From Nemertoderma westbladi (Eukaryota; Xenacoelomorpha; Nemertodermatida; Nemertodermatidae), in NCBI GenBank assembly GCA_032718475.1, contig JAUCBJ010002234.1, forward strand, positions 1-64,000: DNA of 64,000 nucleotides, written 5' to 3'. The number at the start of each line of letters is the position of its first letter. The first letter of the stretch is position 1. Below are positions 23,059 through 34,700 of this stretch, piece after piece. Position numbers and translations under genes: made by a program. Below the pieces are notes generated by a model. It saw only the letters and a list, made by a program, of their open reading frames with translations, was not told the origin of the DNA and did not search any database.

Positions 23059-24299
23059 AGTCTGCGAGTCTTCACTTATATCAGATATTAATAAAATAAA
23101 AAAAACTTTCCTTATAAAATTACGATAATAAATTCTTAAAATATCCTGTAAATTTTTATACTATTTCTAAGTGTCCCTTGGGTGGAAAATAGTTAAAAAC
23201 CCACACGAATGTATATTATATATTTTATTAAAATAACACAAATTTTGGTTTATAAATTATTTCATGGCCACCTCTCCTGGTAGGGGGGGGGGGGTTACTA
23301 AAATTGTGTTAATTTAAATACTGTAAGTTGAATAACAATAAACCCAATTTTTGTTAGCTCTATATTGAAATACAAGCATACTTTGCAGGTGGCATGTTTC
23401 TAGTGTAAGATTAGAAATCAAATGACATTTTTTATTAACTCCCTCCTTTATTACAGTTTGTGTGCTTACTACTCATTGTATTAATAATTAAGGTGATTTT
23501 AGAAAAATATGGTGGGATTCCCTTCAAATTTCAGATTTCTGGCCTAAAAACGCGTTTTATTTATTGTAAAAGAATTAATATTCCCTAATTATTACCAAAA
23601 TATTTTATTACATTATGCAACATACTTTTTAAACAATTAACATATTGAGGGATGTTGAAATTATTTAATTTATATAGAGTGTTGTAATGTTAAATTAGTT
23701 AATGGCCTATGTCTACAACTGCCTCTAAAAGCGCATAAGAATATATCGAAGATCCGATAACAGTGTAGTAGTGATATCAATCTCCAATGGTGTGTAGCGT
23801 TCACTTTATCTTGGCACACACTGTATTTAGCGGGTAACTTGTTGTTACCCGTTGCTGGGGCAACGTTGCGGTGGGATTTCAGCTACCAAACTTTGTGCTT
23901 TTGAATAATACTGAGTTCATTGATATTTGTTTCTTATATTTTCTTTGACACTGAATATACGCGCAAACGATTTACTGTATGGTCCGGTTAATCTTTGAAT
24001 AAGGGGTTGCTATTATTGCCTATGTGGCTTCAATTTTTCTAATTTATTTAAAGCAGTAATCACTAGGCCTACAGTAAGTAATTATTGCATAAGATTATAA
24101 TTACTCTAAAATATGTTATAATTGACAACCAGTAAATAATTAGTCCTAAATTGTTTGATAATTTTTTGCTAATTTTATGTAATATATTATTTTTTAAAAT
24201 AGGTAATTCCTAATTTATTAAAACTATATAATTTATTTTATTACGTATTATATTTTTCATTAATTTAACTACATTTTAAACGACAAACAAAAATCAAAA
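23059..24299. promoter_or_regulatory. Shared upstream region of two divergent genes
   Basis: 1241 bp between the two start codons. AT-rich with a G-run (about 23284-23295). No TATA box was identified with confidence. The only strong site is the X-box-like palindrome entered separately, roughly 440 bp from the TTC23-like ATG and 790 bp from the TBC-like ATG. Confidence 0.45.
23832..23864. promoter_or_regulatory. RFX X-box-like site with adjoining inverted repeat
   Basis: GTTGCTGGGGCAAC at 23851-23864 has the length and arms of an X-box (GTTRCCNNGGYAAC). Directly upstream, GGGTAAC (23832-23838) and GTTACCC (23844-23850) form a second inverted repeat with a 5-bp gap. X-boxes bind RFX factors that switch on ciliary genes. 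Confidence 0.5.
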
Positions 24300-25874
24300 A
24301 TGTCTACAACTATGGGAACCTTTGACTCTTCCGTGAGTGGTAGACACTTTCATGGCATTGTGGACGTGCCTACAGCCTACACGCCCATCCCTGACGTCGA
24401 CTCAATAGCTAAGCAGTACGGCAGCGTGGTCTCCTTGGCGACCGATCGAAGCGAGGGGGGTCCGGGAACGAGTCTTGGTACCAGCGACTTTCTATACGAC
24501 GAGGATTACGACCTGGACCAGTCTGCGGAATTCCTTGCTCGAGATAAACCCAAACAAGGGGGTGTCCGGAAGACCATGGAAGTTCGGCTAAGCGATGGAA
24601 CGTTGGCGTGGGTCGATGCAACTCCCCCCGAAGTATTATTCGAAGAGTCGATTAAACGAGAGCAGTTAATGGTAGAAAGAAACAAACCGCAGTTGGTTAT
24701 TGAAGAATTGCGTAAACGCGTGTTCCTATCACAGATAATCTACGGAGAATCCCATTGGATGGTGGCCCAATCGCACGCGGCGTTGGCAGGCGGTTACCTT
24801 GACTACCGCCAATTAGGGCCGCAGGGGCAGCGGCACGCCGAGTCCGCGCGGGACATCCTGCTCAGCGGGGTCAACCAATCAGAATCGAGTATAAATAAAA
24901 GCGAGATTACCGGCGCCCTTATCAGCACCTACTACAACCTCGGCCGTTCCCTAATGTTGCAGAACAAATTCCCCGAAGCGGAACGCCAGTTACTCAAAGC
25001 GGAACGTGTTGCAGATGAGCGTTCTAGACTGTGCGTGGTAGACCCGCAAGAGGCGTCGGAATGGGACCTTAAAATAGCCACTGCTTTAGGGAAACTCTGT
25101 TTGTTGCTCAAGAAATACGATTTAGCAGAGACTTGTTACAACAAAGCGATCGAAGTTGTCTCTAAACATGAAGGACCCGACAGTCTTAAATTACTGAGTC
25201 TAAATCAAAATTTGGGTCGCGTTTTATCCCGTAAGGGTGACAAAGAGCGAGCTATCGTGAGCTTCTTGCAAGCTCATTCCATCGCTTCCGCTGTCCTCGC
25301 CAAAGATTCCCCGGAGATGGTCGAATCGGGTCACCTCCTTGCGCGCGCCTACATGGCCAACGCGACGCCGGAGGCCGATTCGGCAGCGGAAACTTATCTC
25401 AACGACTCGCTCAACTGCTCCAAGTCGGCACACGGTCTGTACCACGCGAAAACTGTCGAGGTTTGGGACGATTTGATAGCCGTGAAAACCAAATGTAAGA
25501 AAGTTGGTTTTCGTGGTGAAGTCGACGATCGTTTGGATGAATCAGCAGCTGATATTCTAGAAGTTTTACGTGTAAAAGAAGTTGTTTATGGCGAGTTGTC
25601 GACAGAAACGGCACATTCGTACAAACAGTTGGGGACAATCCGGTTGGTTCAGGGCCATCCTGACAAGGCCTTGAAGCAGCTAAAGAAATGTTTATCTATA
25701 CAGAAGGAAGTCTTGGGATCCGGTCACAAGGAGAGCAAATCCACTCAGGAGACCATTGATATGGTCATGCAGACTCCGCAGCTGACGCAGCGATTGGCTC
25801 AGAGTAAAGCCAATGCGTTGGGAAATAGACCTCAGTTTAGGGCCACCGTCGGTCGTTCCAAACCTGTTTGGTAG
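24300..25874 (+). CDS. Tetratricopeptide protein, TTC23-like
   Basis: 524 aa, intronless, from the ATG at 24300. After an acidic, low-complexity N-terminus (about 1-110) come helical TPR-type repeats: SQIIYGESHWMVAQSHAALA and AESARDILL near 135-190, ALISTYYNLGRSLMLQNKFPE near 205-225, and KIATALGKLCLLLKKYDLA, LLSLNQNLGRVLSRKGDKE and a last one around SYKQLGTIRLVQGHPDK. The block of "GE.HW..A...A.LA..YL.." plus "HAESAR.ILL" recalls TTC23/TTC23L, cilium-associated proteins linked to the EvC zone and hedgehog signalling; assignment is by motif memory. A TPR protein of another family is the alternative. ATTAAA at 25964 is a possible poly(A) signal. The upstream X-box-like site fits a ciliary role. 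Confidence 0.65.
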   Translation: MSTTMGTFDSSVSGRHFHGIVDVPTAYTPIPDVDSIAKQYGSVVSLATDRSEGGPGTSLGTSDFLYDEDYDLDQSAEFLARDKPKQGGVRKTMEVRLSDGTLAWVDATPPEVLFEESIKREQLMVERNKPQLVIEELRKRVFLSQIIYGESHWMVAQSHAALAGGYLDYRQLGPQGQRHAESARDILLSGVNQSESSINKSEITGALISTYYNLGRSLMLQNKFPEAERQLLKAERVADERSRLCVVDPQEASEWDLKIATALGKLCLLLKKYDLAETCYNKAIEVVSKHEGPDSLKLLSLNQNLGRVLSRKGDKERAIVSFLQAHSIASAVLAKDSPEMVESGHLLARAYMANATPEADSAAETYLNDSLNCSKSAHGLYHAKTVEVWDDLIAVKTKCKKVGFRGEVDDRLDESAADILEVLRVKEVVYGELSTETAHSYKQLGTIRLVQGHPDKALKQLKKCLSIQKEVLGSGHKESKSTQETIDMVMQTPQLTQRLAQSKANALGNRPQFRATVGRSKPVW

Positions 25875-26476
25875 ATTTTATTGATTTACTTACATTTACA
25901 TGTTCAATATTATACTTAGAGTTATGGTAATCTTTCACTTTGTTTAAACAGAACACATACTTTATTAAACAATGTTGTCATTAGAAACCAAAATAATAAG
26001 CGTTTGTGTTCCTTAGTTACGGATCATCAATATTGTTGGTCTGACACATTCGGCTGTTACTTATGTTTTGCTTAGACTTTCCTGCCCTCCCGTATGGTTA
26101 TTTAATATTTCCTCACAGTTTCCTCTGCATTTGTTGTATCTAAATATACAATGTAACTGTAACAGAAACACCAACATTCTATATGCCAACTATCAACTAC
26201 TGTACATTCATTGATCAGACATAATTGTTATAAGACATTATTTTAGTTATTTTAGTTCCGTGAATATTACTTTAGTTGGGTTAATAATTTCGAATCCCTC
26301 GTTAGAAGAGGTGAAATATCAAAGATATTTTTTGAAAGGCCGCAGTCGCATCATACACACATAAGCATACCGGAACCGGAACGGATGTAGGCATACCGGA
26401 AATTTTCTTGCAACTACTGTAAGTTCGCACCTGGAGTTCATTACAACAAAGTTCGCATACAGTACTGTACAAAGTA

Positions 26477-26930
26477 TGGATGTAGGACAATTCGGTCCTG
26501 GACAATTCGGTACCGGACAATTCGGTCCGGACATTTCGGTCCCGGACAATTCGGTCGCGGACAATTCGGTCCCGGACAATTCGGTACCGGACAATTCGGT
26601 CCGGGCAATTCGGTCACGGACAATTCTGTTCCGGACAATTCGGTCCGGGCATTTCGGTCCAGGACAATTCGGTCCCGGGCAATTCGGTCCCGGACAATTC
26701 GGTACCGGACAATTCGGTTCGGACAATTCGGTCACGGACAATTCGGTACCGGACAATTCGGTCCGGACAATTCGGTACCGGACAATTCGGTCCGGACAAT
26801 TCGGTACCGGACAATTCGGTCCGGACAATTCGGTCCCAAAACACTAAATAAATGGGACCGAATTGTCCGGGACCGAATTGTCCTGGACCGAATTGTCCGG
26901 ACCGAATTTTCCGGGACTGAATTGTCCTGC
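26477..26930. repeat. 14/15-bp minisatellite with an inverted end
   Basis: From 26488 to about 26835 the unit is GGACAATTCGGTCCC (variants GGTACC, GGTCGC, one ATTTCGG). From about 26851 to 26925 the same unit runs in the opposite orientation (GGGACCGAATTGTCC), so the array folds back on itself. Units of 14 and 15 bp leave several frames open on both strands (Pro-Asn-Cys and Gly-Gln-Phe-Gly repeats); none is likely to be a gene. Confidence 0.95.
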
Positions 26931-27712
26931 TTCCCAAAGTATTACAATAGTCCCATTTACTGAGGCCCCATCTACTAATGTAACACGCCTGGTGTATTAG
27001 TTGTTTTAGTTAAGCCGTTAATTCTAATAAGAGGGTATTAATTAATATTAATTGTTCCACAGATGTCTCGCGCTGGTCGTCATTGTTTAGATCAAGGACC
27101 CACGTTATTTACTTCGTTTGGAGCAAAATATCCACGATTTTGGAATATATCCGGAATCCGGAATATATCCGGAATAAAAGACGCGCAAGACTCAAGTTAT
27201 AACAATTTCCATTTAGGGAATCCTATTGAAATTAATATTACTATGTAATGAAAGGTCGATTATCTATAATTATTTTTTTTATGAAATTGTCAACTTCAAA
27301 ACCCTACTACTTCTACAATTTTTGAGCAATTAGTCTGAAAATTTCTGTGGGTGTCTAGATAGCCACCCTGCATAAAAGTGTCGGACAACTTTTCGAAATT
27401 TTTTGTTAATAAAATTTAATACTATTTATAAAAAAACCTAAAAATTTGCATAAATTTGCAGCGCCACCTAGCGGTGCAGAATTATTTTTACAAAATTTCG
27501 CCTGATAGTTATGTTGCCCCATCTTTGATCTATCATATAAATAAACTTTCATGTGATTAGATTGAAGACTGTAAAAGCCTTAGGGTTTTAAGCGCAACCA
27601 AGTTTTTTTTATTGTTAACTAGTATTAACTAATATTAAATAGCGAAAATTTTTTCTGACCTGTCATGTAGAATACCATCTTAGGCACCTATATTCCAAAT
27701 TTAAGCCAAAAC

Positions 27713-30268
27713 CACTACTACTACTACTACTAGTATCGGCATGCTGCATTGCAGCTGCATTTTTAAGAATGCTGTGCCGGCTTGTCGACAAAATTGCGCC
27801 GCCACAACTCCCTATCACCCATGACATTTGCTAGATCATCTGCATCTTCAAGGCCAGTGTCCTTTAAGATGCGTCTTAAGAAAGTCATGGGCTGTCCAGA
27901 GTGTCCACCATGCTTTTTCACTCCATGAGGCTGCCAAAGTACAAGATTATGCACTGGCTGGTCCTCACGGCGAAAGCAATGTCCTGCAAAGCGGAGGCGA
28001 TTTTGTTCTAGTGTCAAGCTTGGGGGAACCAATGAGACACCTCCAATGTTATATAGTGTCTGGTTGGAGATGTGTGCATTGTACTTGACACAATGAACCC
28101 GGCGTAGCATTCTTGTGAATGTGCCATCCAGAGATTTGGTGTCCTCAGCAGTTAGAGCCCAGCATGGACTCCCATAGAGGAGTACTGGAACTACTGCTGC
28201 TCTAAATAATCGGACCTTAAGTTTCCGATTAATTCTCGGTGACTTCCAAATCCTGGAAAGCCTATTCAAGGCTGCCCATGCCTTTCCCTTACGTATTCGA
28301 AGGTCCTCACCTGACTTCCGGATCCATGATCCCAGGTAACAGAAGTCGTCGACATGCTCGCTCAAGCATACCATCCTTTGAGTTTATGCTCATCCGATCA
28401 GAGACTTGCTGAGAACTTTCAAAGTTAACTGTCAAAATTTTGGTGTTTCTGGAGTTAATAAAAAGACCGACACTAGAAGCAGCATGTTCTAATGAGCTGA
28501 GGAGCCGTTGGTCTCCCTCTAGTGATTCTGACAGCAAAGTCTTGATCAGTTAGGTACTTGGCAGGATTTCCTAGACTTCTGGAGCCAGTAGGTGGAGTTA
28601 TCATCACCCCATCATCATTATGATGATCTAAAGACATGCGTAGAACATAGTCAACCACAATTATGAACAAGAATGTTGCAAGTGTGTCTCCCTGGAGGAC
28701 GCCCAATAACACTTCAATGGTTCTGTGTCACCATCAACAGTAGACACAAATGTTGTCGAACCATCGTATACTAATCTGATTGCTGCAATAATTTCATCAG
28801 GAATCCCATATAATGAAAGTATGCTGAACATACAGGTTGCCGTTCTTGGGAACTGGCACCAACTTATTTGTTTTCATTTCTTGTGGGACTCTTGTTGTTC
28901 GGTACATGTCTACTATGATGGGATAGATGAGCTTTAAACACTCAGGTATTTTAAAGACCTCAGGGGGAACACCATCTACTCCACTGGCACGATTGGTCTT
29001 AATGCTCTTTGCAGCAGCCTTCACTTCCGCAAAGGATATCGCCAGTGGGAATATCTGGGAGTACAGACTCAGATACTTTTACTTCTATAAAGTTATCAGG
29101 CAATACCCTGTCATTATTGAGGAGCTTTTCAAAGTGGGCCTTCCAACCATTGAGGCGATCGGCTGGTGATTCAGCCTTAACCTTGGTGGTTGGTTGGCTT
29201 TTCCGCCCAGTAAGCAAGTTGATCGATTCCCATGTCTGGGATGGTTGCCTGCTATCGTCGGCATCATTGATGGCATCACCCTGTTGGTTTATTAGCTCCT
29301 GTAGATTAACAGAGTACATGACCTACTATAGTAGGTCATGCAGAGTACTGCCTGTTCAGGGACCTAGATGCAGCCTTAACTGCATTCTTGGCCGCTGTAG
29401 TCTGTTTAAGTCGGGACTCTTTCTGCGCCTTATATAGGTCATTTCGGCACTTCTGGATTTTGTTGTCAGTCCAGGGGGCCCTTTTCCTGTTTTGAAGGTA
29501 TACAGGAACTGTTTCTGCTGCTGCTAACTTACCTGCTTCTGTGAAGGCAGTATAGCCCTCACAGTGATCTGCTGCCTCAAGGCAGATTTCGTTGTTCTGC
29601 TAGCACGCAGACTAAGTCTTACCTTGGCCACAATAAGGCGGTGATCACTGGAGAAGAGTCGAAGTGTAAAAGCATTACAGTCTTGTATAGAGCTCCTGTA
29701 CTTCCTACGAAACAGAATATGGTCTATCTGGGACTTGTGACCACTGGGTCCACTATGAGTCCATAGCTTTCCAGTTCGCTTCTTGAACTGGGTTCCAGCC
29801 GAAAACAATCCATTTCCAGTGATAAAATCCTGAAGATTGACGGAATTTCGGTTGACACTATTGCTATAGACCCAGGGCGATGTAGGTGATTGATGCAGAC
29901 TTGCATTAAAGTCTCCCAGGAATGTTAAGAATGCATGCTGATCCACTCCATCAGTAGCTGCTTGTAGATTGTGGTAGAAATGTTCCACCTCCTCTACAGG
30001 GGCAACACTAGTTGGAGAGTAGCACACAATCAGAACCACCTTAGGAAACTTCTTAAACCAGTCTTCCAGAACATGAGAAGTGGCAACGGATGATGCGGTT
30101 AGAGATTAGGTCTATTTTGTCCAATGCTGCATGTGCAGTTGGATTCATCAATAGACCAATACCACCATTGCCACTATCATCTGCTGACGCGAGGGCGAGT
30201 CGCCAACCGCCCCCCATGTCCTTAATCAGAACCTCATCAGCCTGTCCAGTCTGCATTTGGTGCTCTCA
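27713..30268 (-). mobile_element. LINE copy A (EN/RT non-LTR retrotransposon), damaged
   Basis: Same family as the complete copy at 34.7-38.4 kb. The 3' end, with a trinucleotide TAG-type tail, is at 27713-27735. The 5' end stops near 30268 inside the endonuclease, just upstream of its first catalytic motif. GDFNAS, SQIDHIL and SSDHRLI remain recognisable (29524-30039). At about 28797 the frame jumps from VPKNGNL to the FSILSLYG region, removing about 270 bp including RT motif A, and there are further frameshifts (28374/28537/28712) and a mutated FADD region. Not functional. Confidence 0.9.
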
Positions 30269-30340
30269 ATTATGAATTATGATCAATTATGATCTCAAAC
30301 AATTATGAAACACTGAGAGTGATAAATCGAAGAGTTGTCC

Positions 30341-30373
30341 GAAAATGGTGTACCCCCCCCCCCCCCCCCCCCT
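30341..30373. mobile_element. Solitary terminus: GGTGTA, C-run, TTAA
   Basis: ATGGTGTA followed by about 19 C and TTAA. The reverse complement (TTAA, G-run, TACACCAT) is closely like the end of the small element at 47995-48125. The partner end was not found; LINE copy A ends 75 bp upstream. Confidence 0.5.
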
Positions 30374-31211
30374 TAAATGTGTATTTAAATGGATCTAAAA
30401 TCACCGTCCATAGAAACCAATATAAGAAATTATCTGAGCACTGCGTAGTGACGTCAAATATGTAGCAGCCAATCACAGCCGATTTTCAAAATTTGCTTCC
30501 CTGGCTTACTTAAACCCGCAAAGTCGACCGTTTCCAGGTGTTTTTGCAAACACACCCCGCCACTCGATTCAGGGCACCTTGTTACCCCTTATTCGATTAT
30601 TTCTAGCCCAAAAATTTTTCGCACACCAACCCGTTTTCCAAATTTCAAATACATCGCTATCGCTATCTTCAAATAAGATGGCAACTCATCTGCCGTAAAT
30701 CATTACTGCATATCTTATTATCGTCATTGATTTAGAGGACACTGTATGTTTTTAATGAGATTTCCCATCAACTATGAAATCGAGAAGTGGTGTTTAGTCA
30801 CGTAGAAACCAGATGTTTAATTGAAATGCTATTTTAACGATGTAATTTGTTCTCAGTTGCACTTTCTATGGAATTCCAAATATATAAGAATTGAGGAGAA
30901 CTTTCGTAAAATTTTATTCGTTACTTCTGCAGGCTTTTGCAGAGTTATTATGTCATGTCATTCGTAACTTAAATAGACCTACAGTAATTGTTATATTACC
31001 GTCCGAATAGAAGAAGCTATTGCCTTTTTGCAGCAGCAAACAGTAAGAAATGCACATCGTATGTCTTCATCATATGTAAGCGTCGGGGGATTTTTGTCCT
31101 TTTACTGTCAGCGAGTTCAGGAACTCCAATTCTGACTGTGTTTTAAGACAGTAAGACTTGTACCTAACAGGTACTGTAGTTTCCGTCCTTTAAATATACA
31201 GTACAGTAATA

Positions 31212-31435
31212 CAGGGGTTGCTCAGTTGGTAGAGCGCCGGGCCTGCAATCTATTGGTTGTAGGTTCAGCCCCGCCAGGGCCCACTCAGCCTTTCATCCAC
31301 TGGGGTCGATAAAATGAGTACCAGTTAAATACTGGGAGCAAATCTTGGGATAGGAGTAGCGACCACCCCTACCTTCGGGTAGCAGATATCGAAAGAGGAG
31401 CCTTCGGGTCGCCCCCGGCTTCGGCCGACTGTTTG
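31212..31435 (+). mobile_element. tRNA-derived SINE, nearly complete
   Basis: The tRNA-like head has GTTGCTCAGTTGGTAGAGC (A-box region) and TGTAGGTTCAGCCCC (B-box region). A central block with CAGCCTTTCATCC, GGTCGATAAAATGAGTACC and AGTTAAATACTGGG follows, resembling the conserved core of widely shared invertebrate SINEs (MetaSINE-like, from memory). The tail has one 36-bp ACCTTCGGGTAGCAGAT unit and a CTTCGGCCGAC end, as at 1-150. Confidence 0.75.
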
Positions 31436-31704
31436 CTTGCTTTGCTTACAGTAATACATTCCGTTTTGACGTATAAGATTGTCCAAGTGGCCTAATTTAT
31501 GGCGTAGTTGACAATATTGCAGTATTCGTTGATATTACAATCATAGACAGGCCTCTTTAAGGTTTTAAAACGACGTACTGTATGTACACTGTGATACTGT
31601 ATTTATACAGTAAGTGTAAATAGTTGCCGTATTTTATAGAATAAAGACAAGGGAACATTCAATCTACCTTCATTAACAATAAACCTCATTAACTATCTCT
31701 AATT

Positions 31705-34700
31705 ATGCTGCAATTAATATTGTTGTTTGCTTTCTGCTTCGCGGGTTTCGTTAATGGTTAGTAAATACGTCTATAAACAATAAAAATATATTCATTTACA
31801 AAACAAAGCGAATGCCCAATGGGCATTGAGAAAATGTTTTTTTTTTTACACAACCTACACATGCCTTAACTATATAATGGTGTTCTGAATGAGTATAATA
31901 TTGAAATATTGAATATTTGTAAATTGTATTATGTAATATTTGTTTTGTTGCTGCTGAAATGTATTTTGATGACAGAGAACAAATTAAATCAACAATATGG
32001 TAGCATATAATTTATTTTAATAATTATATTCTTTAAAGAGAACACTGGATGTCCTAACAGGCCTAAAAATATCATTCAAAAAGTTTGGTTCTACAGTAAT
32101 AGTAAACAATTATATAGTCCTACAGTAGGACTATATAATTGTTTACTATTACTGTAGAACCAAACTTTTTGAATGATATTTTTAGGCCTGTTAGGACATC
32201 CAGTGTTCTCTTTAAATAATTTAATAATAATAATAATAATAATTATAATACATTATTTACCAGTAACTGGTGATTACGAAGTGTCACTTTGATATAGTAA
32301 AATAGTATATGAAATGAAAATACCTAATAATGTAACCAAGAACGATTTTTCAACTGTAAACATATTTAAGATTGTGAAACCCGACTGCTGACTTTTTACA
32401 ATCTGAAACAGCAGTGATATCTGTGTGAGTTCTTTCATGTTATCGTAATCAATATGAATTGTGTTGATAGCATCCAGCATACTTTGATTGAAGTCACACT
32501 GGCGACCCATAACCCACAGCATCAGGCCAGTCGAGACAATTACTTGTATACCTAGTGCAACCATCATGATTGGCACACTGTATAATCGTCTAGTTGGCTC
32601 GAATGTCATGTGCAATCCCTGATAGACAACGAAGCAAAGTGTTGGGATTTCGACTGCTAACAAAAGGCCACACCAAATATTAATGAGTTTGTCTCGTTTT
32701 TGTAACCTCATTAATAGCATAATATCTGCATTAAAAGAGCAGCTCGTGTCCTTCTTAAACTGAATTTCACTTACAAACTGAGAAAATTCTTCATAGCTAT
32801 CGCCAATAACATCAATTACAAGGAAATAAAAAGCGACAATTATAAAAATATTGTATGACATTGCTACAATTCGTATTGGCAATATATATGGCCAATTGTT
32901 GAATTTAAATGGATAAGCGATAATCGTTTTTATAAATAAGTAATTGAATTCATCTTCAAGGATACCCATAACAAACGATAATGTTATTATTGCAGAAACA
33001 GTAATAAGAAATATACGAAGTGACCATCCCAAATATAAACGACCTTTTGCAAGTTCACTTATAATTTTCACTCGACGTTGTAAATAGGGTGGCGATTGTG
33101 GCCATAGAGGTTTCTCAAAATTATCTTCGGTTTTATATACAAATTGTTGCATTTTTGCAAAGTGCCCATTTCTATAATGTATCAAATACCATAAGAGAAA
33201 AGTGATAACTCCCAAAACAAATGATTGAGCTTGGCTATAAGCGAGCACAAATAAATCATCAACTCCATAGTAAATGTAAATGTGAACACACGAAGCAATA
33301 TATAAGAAAGCGTTAGAAAAAATGAAAACAAACACAATTACTGGATAAATACAATTATCGCATACTTTGGTAACTATTGTGTTTAACGATCCTTTATAAC
33401 TTAGCATGTCGCAAAGAGATATTCCCATTCCTCTCTTCCAACGTAAACCCGACATTAGGATTAGCATCAATATGAATGAAGACCTGCACCTTTTTCTTGA
33501 TTCTAACTTATTTGCAGTTGTTTTTAATTCCTCGATTATATTGTTATTATCAGTAATGTTTGAGTTCACTTGACTTGATTTGGTTCCCCTTTCTTTAGAA
33601 TCAGTAATGTTTGAGTTCACTTGACTTGATTTGGTTCCCCTTTCTTTAGAATCAGTAATGTTTGAGTTCACTTGACTTGATTTGGTTCCCCTTTCTTTAG
33701 AATCAGTAATGTTTGAGTTCACTTGACTTGATTTGGTTCCCCTTTCTTTAGAATCAGTAATGTTTGAGTTCACTTGACTTGATTTGGTTCCCCTTTCTTT
33801 AGAATCAGTAATGTTTGAGTTCACTTGACTTGATTTGGTTCCCCTTTCTTTAGAATCAGTAATGTTTGAGTTCACTTGACTTGATTTGGTTCCCATTTCT
33901 TTAGAATCAGTAATGTTTGAGTTCACTTGACTTGATTTGGTTCCCCTTTCTTTAGAATCAGTAATGTTTGAGTTCACTTGACTTGATTTGGTTCCCATTT
34001 CTTTAGAATCAGTAATGTTTGAGTTCACTTGACTTGATTGGGTTCCCATTTCTTTAGAATCAGTAATGTTTGAGTTCACTTGACTTGATTTGGTTCCCAT
34101 TTCTTTAGAATCAGTAATATTTGAGTTTAACTGACCTGTTTGGGTTCCTATTTCTTTATAATCAGTGATGTTTGAGTTCACTTGACTTGATTTGGTTCCC
34201 CTTTCTTTAGAATCAGTAATGTTTGAGTTCACTTGACTTGATTTGGTTCCCATTTCTTTAGAATCAAAGATGTTTGAGTTTAACTGACCTGTTTGGGTTC
34301 CTATTTCTTTGTAATCAGTGATGTGTGAGTTTACTTTACTTAAATTGGTTCCCATTTCCATATGATCAATACATTATTATTTTGATCCGCAGTAAAATCT
34401 TTATAATTTCAAAGAACGACAGGTGTCAGTGCATATAGAAATCAGATAATTCGAGAAAAAATAATTTTTGAGTTATCTATTGCATCAGAAGCGCATTTTA
34501 ATTATGTAGCTTTTCAAATTTACATGTAATCGAAGTAAATCTTAACTTTCTCTGTTCATCTGTCTGTCAAAAATATAGAGGCATAGTAGTTAACTAAAAC
34601 TTTGTTGTGGGTGTATTTCTGGTAGGAGATATACGGTAGTCGATAGTCAGAGTATTTCTGGTCAGTTGTCATACTTGAAGTGATCTAGACTGTATGTGTC

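Noticed and set aside
26319-26937. Pro-Asn-Cys and Gly-Gln-Phe-Gly repeat frames on both strands
   Set aside because: The 14/15-bp array opens several frames at once; the peptides switch frame inside the array.
27063-27248. 61-aa frame after a CACAG acceptor-like site
   Set aside because: No donor partner, no domain, and a GGAATATATCCGG duplication explains part of it.
32274-34361. N-linked glycosylation of the repeated Asn-Ile-Thr sequons
   Set aside because: In the Gr-like topology the N-terminus is cytoplasmic, so the sequons would not be used; they stem from the repeat.
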